From: VAXT01 sp035318925
GTDB taxonomy: Bacteria > Actinomycetota > Thermoleophilia > Gaiellales > Gaiellaceae
Length of the DNA: 57,067 nt
Direction: 5' to 3'
NCBI GenBank assembly: GCA_035318925.1
Contig: DATHDS010000005.1
Coordinates: 1-57,067 of the forward strand
Shown here: one piece after another, positions 23,933-32,487 of the stretch
How the letters are laid out: every line of letters starts with the position of its first letter
Position numbering within the stretch: the first letter of the stretch is position 1
Notes under the pieces: generated by a model
Seen by the model: only the letters and a program-made list of their open reading frames with translations
What the model was told of the DNA's origin: nothing
Databases searched by the model: none
Program-made: the position numbers and the translations under genes

Positions 23933-24487
23933 CTAACCCTGCGACAGGAAGGCCACGAGATCGTCGAGTTGCTTGGGCGTCAGCATCTGCCCGAAGGTCG
24001 CGGGCATGATGTTCGGCTGGTAGCCCTTCGCGATCACCTTGTTCGGGTCGACGATCGACTCCCGGATGAAGGCGGCGTCCTTTCCCTTCAGCGCGTCGTC
24101 GAGGTTCGGGCCCACCGACCCGGTGGAACCTGCAGCCGAGAAGGTGTGGCAGTTGCCGCAGCCCTGGGCGGTGAAGACCTCCTTGCCCGCGGCCGCGTCA
24201 CCCGCGGGAGCCGGAGCCGGCTGCGTGGCCTGGGTCGTCGTTCCGACCGGCGCCGTGGTGCTCTCGCCGGCAGCTGCTTCCTTCGGCTCCCTCGCGAACA
24301 CCTCGACCGCCGCGAGCGTCCCGACGAAAAGGACGAGGGTGCCAACGATGAACCAGCGCAGGTTCTCGCCCGGGAAGTCGGGCCAGCGGCGCGGGATGAC
24401 GAGCGCCGCCGCAAGCGCGAAGAGGATGAAGGTCCCCGCGACGACGGCGAGGCCCACCGCGTGGCCGGTCGACAGGGCGAGCAGCAC
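23933..24487 (-). CDS. Membrane-anchored class I cytochrome c
   Basis: 184 residues. Two hydrophobic segments (about 10-31 and 45-62) anchor the protein. A Thr/Ala/Pro linker (70-98) leads to a single c-type haem domain with CGNCH (110-114) and axial Met161 in NIMPATF. The C-terminus LTPKQLDDLVAFLSQ is the usual last helix. The haem domain would face outward and carry electrons between membrane complexes, such as a cytochrome oxidase. No oxidase or bc1 genes are in the window. The first residues read as a second helix and not a cleaved signal, so two anchors are likely. Confidence 0.9.
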   Translation of the reverse strand: MLLALSTGHAVGLAVVAGTFILFALAAALVIPRRWPDFPGENLRWFIVGTLVLFVGTLAAVEVFAREPKEAAAGESTTAPVGTTTQATQPAPAPAGDAAAGKEVFTAQGCGNCHTFSAAGSTGSVGPNLDDALKGKDAAFIRESIVDPNKVIAKGYQPNIMPATFGQMLTPKQLDDLVAFLSQG

Positions 24488-24757
24488 GGCCGGAACCTAC
24501 CAGGGTCGTGAGCGGGACTCGGGCGGACGCGCGGACCGTATGGAGCACGCTGCTCTCGAGGAAACGGGCGTTTCGCGACTCTTGCATCCTCCTTTTGCAG
24601 GAGGCCGGAAGCGCCGTTCGGGGCGCTCACTCAGGTAGCCGATCATGCGGTGGAAATGCGACCTCGGCCGCGCTACAGCCGGAGGAGCCTGAGGCCGATG
24701 CGGCCAGACGAGACCTGCTTGTTCCGGCCTCACTCTCGCCAACCGAAGGGTCTCAAG
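24488..24757. promoter_or_regulatory. Divergent intergenic region with a structured segment
   Basis: It separates the cytochrome c and WxL-like genes. CCTCC/GGAGG (24588-24592 with 24600-24604) and a GCGCC/GGGCGC hairpin just after it suggest a structured leader or terminator. I tried to fit it to known riboswitch cores and could not. Confidence 0.35.
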
Positions 24758-25267
24758 ATGCGGAAGTTTCTGCTCCTGGCCGGCACCTTGGCCACAGTCG
24801 TCGCCGCGGTTGCCTTGCCCGCCGGCGCTGCCACCCCGGCCAGCTTCACGCTGACTGCGGGCACGTTTTCAATTAGCGCGCCGACCAGCAGCGTGTCGCT
24901 CGGATCGCAGGTCGTCTCGAACGGTTCGAGCACGATCACCGGCTCGCTCGGCGTCGTCACCGTGTCCGACCAGCGCGGCGGTGCAACATCATGGACCGCT
25001 TCTGTGATCTCGACCGCTTTCACTCCCCCGGCCGGCCCGGCCGACCCGGCCAGCAACGTCAGCTATGCGGCGGGCACGATCACGCCTTCCGGAGGCGTGA
25101 CGGCGACGGCGATTGCTGCGCCCGATCTGACCGGTGTCTCACCGGTCGTGAGCGCCACCAGCACGGGAGTCAGCTCCGCCAGCTGGAACCCCAGCATCTC
25201 GGTGTTCGTGCCGGCGAACTTCGCCCCTGCCGTCTACTCGGCCACGATCACCCACTCGGTCGCCTGA
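24758..25267 (+). CDS. Secreted WxL-like surface protein
   Basis: 169 residues from the ATG giving MRKFLLLAGT. Residues 1-25 form a signal peptide. The mature part is Ser/Thr/Ala-rich beta structure with VTVSDQRGGATSWTASV (Trp79), which resembles the first WxL motif region (VxDxRG...WxxxV), and a C-terminal YSATITHSV strand where WxL proteins have their second motif. The second Trp is absent, so the assignment is tentative. The next gene codes for a DUF916-like membrane protein, the usual partner (WxIP) of WxL proteins, which supports it. Function would be non-covalent attachment to the wall. Confidence 0.55.
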   Translation: MRKFLLLAGTLATVVAAVALPAGAATPASFTLTAGTFSISAPTSSVSLGSQVVSNGSSTITGSLGVVTVSDQRGGATSWTASVISTAFTPPAGPADPASNVSYAAGTITPSGGVTATAIAAPDLTGVSPVVSATSTGVSSASWNPSISVFVPANFAPAVYSATITHSVA

Positions 25268-25286
25268 CCGGAGCGCGAGCAAATCC

Positions 25287-26360
25287 GTGCGCCGGCGCCT
25301 GATCGCCCTGTTGCTGGTCACCGGGATCATCATCCCGGCCTCCAGCGCGCTCGGCGCACGGCCCCACGAGACCACGGATGGCTCAGGCAGCATCGGGATT
25401 CGGCTCGTCGGCGAGTCGGTGAGTTCGCGCAGCAACCCGCTCGGCCGCTTGTACATCGTCGATCGGCTCGCACCCGGCACGCGCCTCCAGCGACGTGTCG
25501 AGATCAGCAACAGCACGGGCTCGACCGGGGACGTCGCGGTCTACGCGGCCGCCGCGGGCTTCCACAAGGGCAGATTCGGATTCGCTCCCGGGCGCAGCCG
25601 GAACGAGCTCGCCGGCTGGACGTCGGTGAGTAGGCGCATCCTTCATCTGCCGCCAGACAGCAAGGCATTCGACACCGTGACGATCAGGGTTCCGAAACAT
25701 GCCTCGTCCGGCGAGCGCTATGCCGTCATCTGGGCCGAGGTATCCGCGCCCGCATCGACCGTCGGTGGCGTCACCCTCGTGAACAGGGTCGGCGTTCGGA
25801 TGTACGTCTCGGTCAGCGCCGGTGGTGCGCTTCGGTCGAACTTCGTGATCGGCCGGCTCACCGCGAAGCGCTCGGCGACCGGGCAGCCTCTCGTGGTCGC
25901 GCGTGTCCGCAACACTGGCCGGCGCACGCTCGAGATCAGCGGCAGCATGACGCTCTCCCGGGGCCCGGGAGGGATTCGCACCGGGCCGCTGACAGCCAAG
26001 CTGGCAGCGCCTCTCGCGCCCGGCCACTCGAAGCTGGTGATGGTGCGGCTCGACAGACGACTCCCCCGCGGCCCCTGGCGGGCCCACTTGCGGCTCAGGA
26101 CTCGACTGATCGAACGAGCAGCGGTGGCGACGATCACCTTCCCGCGCCGCGCCGCGGCCGCGAAACCGCCGATCGCGAAAGTCGGTTCCGGTGGCTCTCG
26201 CCGCATGATCCTGATCGGCATCCTGCTCGCCTTGCTCGCGGTCGCGGCTCTTACGCTCATACATCTCGGGCGATGGTCTCGGCGACGCCGCGCCTTTGCT
26301 CGGGACGCCGGTCAGGGAAGCGCGGCGCGGATCGCGTCGAGCAGGCTCTCGGGGTCGTAG
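25287..26360 (+). CDS. DUF916/WxL-interacting-type membrane protein
   Basis: 357 residues from a GTG. Signal peptide at 1-24. Residues 30-150 match the DUF916 pattern: a beta-sandwich with GTRLQRRVEISNSTGSTGDVAVYAA and the segment DTVTIRVPKHASSGERYAVIWAEV. A second beta domain (165-275) resembles the DUF3324 half. One transmembrane helix (about 306-326) is followed by a short basic tail. It is 19 bases after the WxL-like gene, so they form an operon. Its 3' end overlaps the convergent thioredoxin gene by 49 bases. In Firmicutes such pairs bind peptidoglycan and each other; finding the pair in a high-GC genome is less common. Confidence 0.7.
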   Translation: MRRRLIALLLVTGIIIPASSALGARPHETTDGSGSIGIRLVGESVSSRSNPLGRLYIVDRLAPGTRLQRRVEISNSTGSTGDVAVYAAAAGFHKGRFGFAPGRSRNELAGWTSVSRRILHLPPDSKAFDTVTIRVPKHASSGERYAVIWAEVSAPASTVGGVTLVNRVGVRMYVSVSAGGALRSNFVIGRLTAKRSATGQPLVVARVRNTGRRTLEISGSMTLSRGPGGIRTGPLTAKLAAPLAPGHSKLVMVRLDRRLPRGPWRAHLRLRTRLIERAAVATITFPRRAAAAKPPIAKVGSGGSRRMILIGILLALLAVAALTLIHLGRWSRRRRAFARDAGQGSAARIASSRLSGS

Positions 26361-26854
26361 CCCCCGTTGTGCCGTAGGCCGTTGACGAAGAACGTCGGCG
26401 TGCCGTTGACCCCGCTCCTGATCCCGCTCATGAAGTCCTCGCGGATCCGCGGCTCGTGGGTGTGCTGCTCGAGCTCGAGCGCGAACCGGTCGACGTCGAG
26501 ACCGAGCGCCGCCGCGTAGCCCAGGAGGTGCTCGGTATCGAGCGCGCGCTGGTTCGCGAAGAGAAGGTCGTGCATCTCCCAGAAGCGTCCCTGGGCGCCG
26601 GCGGCCTCGGCGGCCTCGGCAGCCTGGAGCGCATGCAGGTGGATCTTGCTGAGCGGAAAATTGCGAAACGCGAACCTCAGATCGTCGCCGAGGATCTGTC
26701 GAACCTGCACGACGGACGGATGCGCGGCTCCGCAGTAGGGGCACTCGAAGTCACCGTACTCGACGAGCGTGACGGCTGCTGTCTCGGGGCCGAGAACGTG
26801 ATCGCGCTCGCTGACCGGGACTGTGAGCCGCGGGGTATGGGCGGTTGCGCTCAG
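26312..26854 (-). CDS. DsbA-like thioredoxin-fold protein (start uncertain)
   Basis: About 180 residues. The active site is CPYC in EYGDFECPYC, followed by the helical insertion of the DsbA/Thioredoxin_4 family and the cis-Pro loop VNGTPTFFVNG. No signal peptide is visible, so a cytoplasmic disulfide or thiol-transfer role is likely. No in-frame ATG, GTG or TTG lies close to the domain. The start given is a CTG that overlaps the TGA of the peroxiredoxin gene (CTGA), implying coupled translation; a TTG further upstream is the alternative. Its neighbour suggests it may reduce the peroxiredoxin. Confidence 0.8.
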   Translation of the reverse strand: MSATAHTPRLTVPVSERDHVLGPETAAVTLVEYGDFECPYCGAAHPSVVQVRQILGDDLRFAFRNFPLSKIHLHALQAAEAAEAAGAQGRFWEMHDLLFANQRALDTEHLLGYAAALGLDVDRFALELEQHTHEPRIREDFMSGIRSGVNGTPTFFVNGLRHNGGYDPESLLDAIRAALP

Positions 26855-27345
26855 GCCGACACCCCCGCGGGAGTCATCGCCTCGAGCGCGGCCAGGATCC
26901 CGTCCGCGCCCGGGTTGACGCCGATCGGCGACACGTAGCTCCAACTGATCACGCCGTCGCCGTCGAGGACGAAGAGCGCCCGCTCGGACGTCCCGATGTT
27001 CTCGTCGTAGACCCCGAAGCGCCTCGCGACTTCGCCCTTGGGGTGGAAGTCCGCGAGGAGCGGGAAGTGGAGGTTGCGGTCCCGCGCGAAGGCGACATGG
27101 CACCAGGCGCTGTCAACCGAGATCCCTGCGATCGTGGCGCCGAAGCGCTGGAACTCCGAGAGGATCTCGTTGTAGAGGGCCATCTGGTCCGTGCAGACGG
27201 GGCTCCAGTCCGCCGGATAGAAGGCCATGATCAGCGGCGAGCCCTTGAAGGCGGCCAGGCTCACCGACTGGTCCGGCGTTGACTGAAGCGTGAAGTCCGG
27301 CGCCTCTGTGCCCGCCTGAAGCGCCTGCTCGGGATAGTCGGGCAT
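26851..27345 (-). CDS. Peroxiredoxin (AhpC/TSA family, AhpE-like)
   Basis: 164 residues from the ATG giving MPDYPEQ. The peroxidatic Cys51 lies in FYPADWSPVCTDQ, a PxxxTxxC-like site with Ser in place of the usual Thr. A further Cys82 (DSAWCH) could act in resolution. The core FPLLADFHPKGEVARRFGVYDE is typical. It reduces hydroperoxides with thiol electrons in the cytoplasm. It is followed directly, with overlap, by the DsbA-like thioredoxin, a plausible electron donor. The gene upstream is the cyclase-hydrolase on the same strand, 44 bases away. Confidence 0.92.
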   Translation of the reverse strand: MPDYPEQALQAGTEAPDFTLQSTPDQSVSLAAFKGSPLIMAFYPADWSPVCTDQMALYNEILSEFQRFGATIAGISVDSAWCHVAFARDRNLHFPLLADFHPKGEVARRFGVYDENIGTSERALFVLDGDGVISWSYVSPIGVNPGADGILAALEAMTPAGVSA

Positions 27346-27389
27346 CGGACGCTTTATACCCGCAGCGCGTGACCTGGGCGCAACGTCTG

Positions 27390-28739
27390 TCACACGGAAC
27401 TGGCCGTGAGCGTTTCGTCGACTGCGAACAGGCGCCAAGCGTCAGCGATCCCCTTCAGCTTCCGCTCGCCGCGATCCTCGAAGCTGATGCCGGAGCCTGC
27501 GACCAGGTCGCGGACGGTGCTGGAGACCAGAACCTCGCCCGGACCGGCCTGAGTCACGATCCGGGCACCGATGTTGACGGCGATGCCTCCGGGCTTATCG
27601 CCTCGAAGCTCGCATTCGCCGGTGTGCAAGCCGGCGCGGACCTCGAGGCCGAGGTCGGCAACGGCATCCCGGATCGCCAAGGCGCAGCGGATCGCTCGGG
27701 CCGGCCCGTCGAACGTCGCGAAGAATCCGTCGCCCGCGGTATCGACTTCCCGTCCACTGAAGCGGTCGAGCTCCCTGCGCACGACCGCATGATGCCGCTC
27801 GCGCAGCTCGGCCCAGCGCTGGTCGCCGAGCGCCGTCGCGCGCTCTGTCGAGCCGACGATGTCCGTGAAGAGAACCGTCGCCAGCACGGTGTCGGGCTCG
27901 TCGGCTCCGGAGACCTTTTGGATGAAGCCCTCGAGCTCCTCGGGCGCACCGGGCGCGAGCCACAGCGAGTTGTCCTCGCCCGCGAGCTCGACGCGCTTCG
28001 CACCCGGGATGCGATCTGCCATGAAGTGGGCCGGTCCTGCCATCGACGGCTGGTGCAGGATCAGCGTCGGCACCCGAATCGCCGGCAGCACATCACGGAC
28101 GTCCACGTCGATCGCCATGCGCTGAATCGTCATCGCCGCGCTCGGGCTCGCCCCATAGCGCATCTCGTTGACGAACCAGCGCCGAAACTCCTCGTCCCCC
28201 TCCTTGCTGGGAAAGCTCCGCTCGAGTACCCGGTCGATGTACGAGCCCGACGCCCAGCCGTCCTCGAGCAGAGCCAGTTCGTCGGCCCACTCGTCCTCGG
28301 TGCGGCCCCAGGGGTAGTCGGGGCTTTGGACTGCCTTCGCGTAGCCGTTGTACATCGCGAGGGCACTGACCTTCTCGGGGTAGGTCGCTGCAAAGAGCGC
28401 GGTCATCGGTGCGGCCTCGAACGTGCCGATGATCACCGCGCGGCGCGATTCAGCGCCTGCCATCACCGCCCGAACGTCGTCCATCCGGGTCTCGAGCGTA
28501 GGCACTGCCCGCGGGCGGTCCGAGAGGCCGCAGCCGCGCCGGTCGAAGCGGATCACACGGGCGAACTCTCCGATCCGCTCGAGGAATCGGACGACGTCCG
28601 GCTGCTCCCAGGCGTAGAGGATGTTCGAGACGAAACCCGTGACAAGCACGATGTCGACGGAGCCGCCGCCGGAGACCTGGTAGGCGATCGCCACGTCGCC
28701 GCTCTTCGCGTACTCGACTTCCGGGACGTTCACGGCCAC
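27390..28739 (-). CDS. Alpha/beta-hydrolase-like domain fused to class III cyclase; hydrolase triad lost
   Basis: 449 residues. Residues 10-275 have the alpha/beta-hydrolase layout (RVIRFDRRGCGLSDRP), but the nucleophile elbow G-x-S-x-G reads IIGTFEAA (Phe107) and the catalytic His region reads GEDNSLW, so it cannot hydrolyse by the usual mechanism. Residues 285-440 are a class III cyclase with FTDIVGST, AGDGFF and VNIGARI, all catalytic residues kept. The hydrolase fold probably senses a small ligand or protein and controls the cyclase. A complete-triad paralogue lies at 30910-32301, on the other side of the MarR-ABC operon. It is divergent from marR. Confidence 0.92.
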   Translation of the reverse strand: MAVNVPEVEYAKSGDVAIAYQVSGGGSVDIVLVTGFVSNILYAWEQPDVVRFLERIGEFARVIRFDRRGCGLSDRPRAVPTLETRMDDVRAVMAGAESRRAVIIGTFEAAPMTALFAATYPEKVSALAMYNGYAKAVQSPDYPWGRTEDEWADELALLEDGWASGSYIDRVLERSFPSKEGDEEFRRWFVNEMRYGASPSAAMTIQRMAIDVDVRDVLPAIRVPTLILHQPSMAGPAHFMADRIPGAKRVELAGEDNSLWLAPGAPEELEGFIQKVSGADEPDTVLATVLFTDIVGSTERATALGDQRWAELRERHHAVVRRELDRFSGREVDTAGDGFFATFDGPARAIRCALAIRDAVADLGLEVRAGLHTGECELRGDKPGGIAVNIGARIVTQAGPGEVLVSSTVRDLVAGSGISFEDRGERKLKGIADAWRLFAVDETLTASSV

Positions 28740-28812
28740 AGTGTGGCGCGAAGCGCGGTCCTATGGAAGCTGCTTGCTTCTCCGCTCCGGTACGCCTTCA
28801 AGTCTCTGCCTT

Positions 28813-28834
28813 CTGCAGTAGTTGTATATTGCAG
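28813..28834 (+). promoter_or_regulatory. Probable MarR operator overlapping the -10 box
   Basis: An imperfect palindrome CTGCAGTAGTTG...TTGCAG surrounds TATATT (28825-28830), which ends 7 bases before the marR ATG at 28838. This fits a leaderless message repressed by its own product. Confidence 0.55.
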
Positions 28835-28837
28835 GCT

Positions 28838-29317
28838 ATGCCACGCCGAGAGCTACGAGAGCTGGCAGGTGAGCTCTCGCACAGCTGGCACGACCTCGGG
28901 CGGGTGCTCGCAAGCAGGCGCCTGCTGGCCTCCCTTCACCCGGGAGCGCCCACGATGACGCCGACGAAATTGCGCGCGCTCGATGTCATCAGCGAGGAGG
29001 GCGGCGTCCGGATCGGCGAGCTCGCCGACCGCATTGGCATCGACGAGACGACGGCGACGCGACTGGTCGACCGCCTCGAACGAGGGGGAATGGCGGAACG
29101 CAGAAGCGCCGCGGGTGACCGGCGGGTGATCGTGGTCGATCTGACGCCCGCCGGCGTCGCTCTCGTCACACAGATGGCGCGGCGCAGGCAGCGCTTCCTC
29201 TGCGACGTGCTGACCGCGCTCGAGCCTGACGAACGCGTCGAGCTCGTGCGTCTGACGGCGAAGGCCGCCGCGGAGCTCCGGAATCGAAGCGAAGAGCTGA
29301 CGGCCTCCGCCAAATGA
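28838..29317 (+). CDS. MarR-family transcriptional regulator
   Basis: 159 residues from the ATG giving MPRRELRELAG. The winged helix spans about 38-110: TKLRALDVISEEGGVRIGELADRIGIDETTATRLVDRLERGGMAERR, with wing GDRRVIVVDLTPAG. The flanking helices form the MarR dimer interface. It probably represses the ABC exporter genes with which it overlaps (ATGA at 29314-29317) and responds to a compound that the pump removes. The start lies just behind a TATATT box inside a palindrome, which supports autorepression and a leaderless transcript. Confidence 0.92.
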   Translation: MPRRELRELAGELSHSWHDLGRVLASRRLLASLHPGAPTMTPTKLRALDVISEEGGVRIGELADRIGIDETTATRLVDRLERGGMAERRSAAGDRRVIVVDLTPAGVALVTQMARRRQRFLCDVLTALEPDERVELVRLTAKAAAELRNRSEELTASAK

Positions 29318-30117
29318 GCGTCGCCGCGCCGGCCGTCCTCGTCGACGACCTCGTCGTGCGCTTCGGCGAGGTGGAAGCGGTCCGGGGCGTCTCGTTCGCG
29401 GTCTCGGCCGGCGAGGTGTTCGGGCTGCTGGGGCCCAACGGTGCCGGGAAGACGACGACGATCCGCGTGCTGACAACGCTCCTTCGCCCGACGCAGGGCC
29501 GCGCCCGGGTTGCCGGCCACGACGTCGTGCGCGAGGGGCTCGCCGTGCGGCAGGCGATCGGCTACGTGCCGCAGGCAATCTCGGTCGACGGCGCGCTGAC
29601 CGCGCACGAGAATCTCGAGTTCTACGCGCGGGTGACCGGGGTGTCCCGCTCGGAGCGTCCGGAGCGGATCGCGGTGGTTGTCGAGGCGATGGGGCTCGCC
29701 TCCTTCCTCGACCGGCTCGGTCGCACGCTCTCGGGCGGCATGCTGCGCCGGCTGGAGATCGCAACCGCCCTCTTGAACCGGCCGCAGGTGCTCTTCCTCG
29801 ACGAGCCGACGGTCGGCCTCGACCCGACCGCGCGCCGGATGGTCTGGGAGCGGCTCGCGATCTTGCGCGAGGAGGCGGGGACGACGCTGCTCGTGACCAC
29901 GCACCAGATGGAGGAGGCCGAGCGGCAGTGCGAGCGGATCGCGATCATGGACTTCGGCGTACTCGTCGCGCAGGGCACTCCGGAGCAGCTCTGCGAGGAA
30001 TACGGCGTCCCCGACCTCGACGAGGTCTTCAGCGCGGCCACGGGCCACGGGATCGAGGAAGGGGGGACGCTCAGAAATGTCCGCGCCGGCCGCAGACTTT
30101 CGGGCCGGCTCGGCTGA
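29314..30117 (+). CDS. ABC-2 exporter ATP-binding protein (DrrA-like)
   Basis: 267 residues. Walker A GPNGAGKT (40-47), signature LSGGMLRRLEIA, Walker B VLFLDEPTVGLD and switch His in VTTHQM are all present. The short C-terminal part (DLDEVFSAATGH) is typical of DrrA-type multidrug and daunorubicin-resistance exporters. It energises the permease encoded next, with which it overlaps by 41 bases. The first base of its ATG lies inside the marR stop region (4-base overlap), so marR, ATPase and permease form one operon. Confidence 0.94.
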   Translation: MSVAAPAVLVDDLVVRFGEVEAVRGVSFAVSAGEVFGLLGPNGAGKTTTIRVLTTLLRPTQGRARVAGHDVVREGLAVRQAIGYVPQAISVDGALTAHENLEFYARVTGVSRSERPERIAVVVEAMGLASFLDRLGRTLSGGMLRRLEIATALLNRPQVLFLDEPTVGLDPTARRMVWERLAILREEAGTTLLVTTHQMEEAERQCERIAIMDFGVLVAQGTPEQLCEEYGVPDLDEVFSAATGHGIEEGGTLRNVRAGRRLSGRLG

Positions 30118-30913
30118 GCTTCGGCCGCAGTCGCTCCTCGCCCGGCTCGACCGCCTGCGGGACGGCACGGCCGCGATGGGCTGGGCCGAGCTGCGCAAGC
30201 TCCGCCACGACCACATCGACATCTTCACCCGCTCGGTGCAGCCTCTGCTCTGGCTCTTCATCTTCGGCACCGCGCTGCGGCGCAACCGCGCGCTGAGCGG
30301 CGGCTTCCACGACTACCGCGCCTATCTCGCGCCGGGAGTGATGGCGCAGGCCGCGCTCTTCATCGCCATCTTCTTCGGCCTGGCAGTGATCTGGGAGCGC
30401 GACGTCGGGCAGCTCCAGCGGCTGCTGGCGACGCCGATCCCGCGCCTGGGAATCGTGCTCGGAAAGGCAACGGGGGCGTGCATTCGCGCGCTCACCCAGG
30501 CGGTCGTGCTGCTTGCCGTGCTGGCGGTGGCCGGGATCGCGATCCGCTGGAACCCGATCGACGTGCTCGGCGCGCTCGTCCTGCTCGTCCTCGCCACCGG
30601 CGGCTTCGCCTGCCTCTCGATGATCCTCGCCTCGCTCGTGCGCACGCGCGAGCGGTTCATGGGCATCGGGCAGCTCGTGATGATGCCGCTCTTCTTTGCC
30701 TCGAGCGCCCTCTACCCGCTCTCGATCATGCCGCGCTGGCTGCGCATCGTCGCCCATGTCAATCCGCTCACCTACGAGGTGCACGGGATGCGGCAGCTCC
30801 TGATCGGCATCTCGGCCGGCGGCACTCTGTGGCTCGATTTCGCCGTCGGGGGCCTCTTCCTCACGCTCGCCGCCGGGATCGCGGCGAAGACGTATCCCCG
30901 CGCAATTCTCTAA
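30077..30913 (+). CDS. ABC-2 exporter permease (DrrB-like)
   Basis: 278 residues with six membrane helices after a cytoplasmic N-terminus (first helix about 55-67). The ABC-2 signature LYPLSIMPRWLRIVAHVNPLTYEVHGMRQLL appears near the C-terminus. It should export lipophilic compounds together with the ATPase upstream. The start at 30077 gives a 41-base overlap with the ATPase gene; a later ATG at residue 34 is possible but would remove a conserved amphipathic segment. Its stop overlaps that of the convergent hydrolase-cyclase gene by 4 bases. Confidence 0.93.
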   Translation: MSAPAADFRAGSAELRPQSLLARLDRLRDGTAAMGWAELRKLRHDHIDIFTRSVQPLLWLFIFGTALRRNRALSGGFHDYRAYLAPGVMAQAALFIAIFFGLAVIWERDVGQLQRLLATPIPRLGIVLGKATGACIRALTQAVVLLAVLAVAGIAIRWNPIDVLGALVLLVLATGGFACLSMILASLVRTRERFMGIGQLVMMPLFFASSALYPLSIMPRWLRIVAHVNPLTYEVHGMRQLLIGISAGGTLWLDFAVGGLFLTLAAGIAAKTYPRAIL

Positions 30914-32301
30914 GCACCGCCCTCGAGGGCATAGAGCCGCCAGTCTTCCGGTACGCCCTTCAGCTGCACAACGCCGCGGTCGCGAAAGCGCAGGCCCGCG
31001 CCCGCAACGAGATCCTTGACGGTGCTGGAGACGAGCACCTCGCCGGGCCCTGCTTCCTTGGCGACGCGCGCTCCGATGTGAACGGCGATTCCGCCGACCT
31101 TGCTTTCCATCAGCTCGCATTCGCCGGTGTGGAGGCCGGCGCGAATCTCGAGCCCGAGCTCGCGCACAGCTTCGGTGATCGAGCTGGCGCAGCGGACGGC
31201 GCGGGCCGGTCCGTCGAAGCGAGCGAAGAAACCGTCACCCGCGACGTCGAGCTCGGCGCCGCGGAAGCGGACGAGCTGCCGGCGAATGAGCTCGTGATGG
31301 CGCTCGAGCAGCTCGCGCCAGGCACGGTCGCCGAGCTCGGCGGCCTTCGCCGTCGAGTCGACGATGTCGGTGAAGAGCACGGTCGCGAGCACGCGGTCCG
31401 GCTCGGCCTCCTCCCAGGCACCGCTTTCCCAGACGTCCTTGACGAAGCCCTCGAGCTCCGTGCGGATCCGATCGGCGGGCACGCCGCCGAACGCGAGATG
31501 CCCCACGCCGGGGATCTCGACGAGCCGGGCGGTGGGAATGCGTGCGGCCATGTACCGCGCCACTTCGACCGGCACCACCTCGTCGTCACTCCCGTGCATG
31601 ATCAGCGTCGGAACGCGCACCGCCGACAGAACGTGGCGGATGTCGATCTCCTTGTTCATGCGATGGAGCGCTTCGAGCGCACCTGGGCTCGAGCCGAAGC
31701 GGACCATGTTGAGAAACGCGTCGGCTTCTTCTTCGGTGAACCGCCCCATCTTCCGGACCGACTCCTTCGCCTGCTCGCGCGGGCCGAATGCCCGCAGCTC
31801 GCCCTCGACCTCCCGCACGTACTCCTCTTCGGTCCGGCCCCACGGGTAGTCGGCGGCCCACATCCTGCGGGGAAAGGCGCTGCGGACAACGAGCGCTGCT
31901 GTCCGCTCCGGATGCGTTGCTGCGAACAGGATGCTCATTGCGGCCCCCTCGGACAGTCCGTAGAACGCAGCGCGGTGCGACCCGACTGCGTCCATCACAG
32001 CGCGGACGTCGTCCATACGGGCCTCCAGCGTCGGTGCCCCTGCGACCCGATCGGACATGCCGGTGCCGCGCTTGTCGAAGCGAATCAGGCGGCTGAACGA
32101 CGACAAGCTCTCCAGGAACGGGGTGAAGCCCGCTATCGACCAATGGAGCTCGAGGTGGGTGACGTAGCCCGGAACGAAGACGAGATCGAACGGCCCCTCC
32201 CCGGTGACCTGGTAGGCGATGTTGAGGTCGCCGCTCTTGGCGTACTGGGTCTCGGGCGGTTCCACCAGCGACAGTGTCGAGCGAAGTCGCCGTTCGCGCA
32301 A
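30910..32301 (-). CDS. Alpha/beta-hydrolase fused to class III cyclase (triad intact)
   Basis: 463 residues, paralogous to 27390-28739. The hydrolase part (residues 17-290) keeps the catalytic set: Ser117 in YGLSEGAA, an Asp at 239/240 in HGSDDEVVP and His268 in GVGHLAF. The class III cyclase (300-455) has Asp312 (FTDIVDST), AGDGFF and VHIGAR; the Asn of the transition-state pair is His here. A GTG at codon 13 is an alternative start, since similarity to the paralogue begins just after it. It may cleave a small signal while controlling cyclase output. Confidence 0.92.
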   Translation of the reverse strand: MRERRLRSTLSLVEPPETQYAKSGDLNIAYQVTGEGPFDLVFVPGYVTHLELHWSIAGFTPFLESLSSFSRLIRFDKRGTGMSDRVAGAPTLEARMDDVRAVMDAVGSHRAAFYGLSEGAAMSILFAATHPERTAALVVRSAFPRRMWAADYPWGRTEEEYVREVEGELRAFGPREQAKESVRKMGRFTEEEADAFLNMVRFGSSPGALEALHRMNKEIDIRHVLSAVRVPTLIMHGSDDEVVPVEVARYMAARIPTARLVEIPGVGHLAFGGVPADRIRTELEGFVKDVWESGAWEEAEPDRVLATVLFTDIVDSTAKAAELGDRAWRELLERHHELIRRQLVRFRGAELDVAGDGFFARFDGPARAVRCASSITEAVRELGLEIRAGLHTGECELMESKVGGIAVHIGARVAKEAGPGEVLVSSTVKDLVAGAGLRFRDRGVVQLKGVPEDWRLYALEGGA

Positions 32302-32487
32302 CGTTGACCCGTCGCGAGTGCCCCGAGCCGGGCGCCGCGCCTGAGGCCCTCGACTCGCGGGCTAGGCGGGGCAGAGCGAGGAAGCATCCGAGCGCGCCGG
32401 GACTTCGACCCGCGCTCCGGCCTGTGGCAGCGCCGGCACGCGTTTCCGCCGGGTTGTCGTCTTCGAAGTCATCTACTAGGCCTGAAA

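Noticed and set aside
24541..24757. Cyclic-di-GMP or other known riboswitch ahead of the WxL-like gene
   Set aside because: Only fragments such as GGTAGCC resemble the motif. The conserved core sequences of the class I aptamer are absent.
30478..32307. 609-codon plus-strand frame over the permease and hydrolase-cyclase genes
   Set aside because: Antisense of the hydrolase-cyclase with no recognisable domain.
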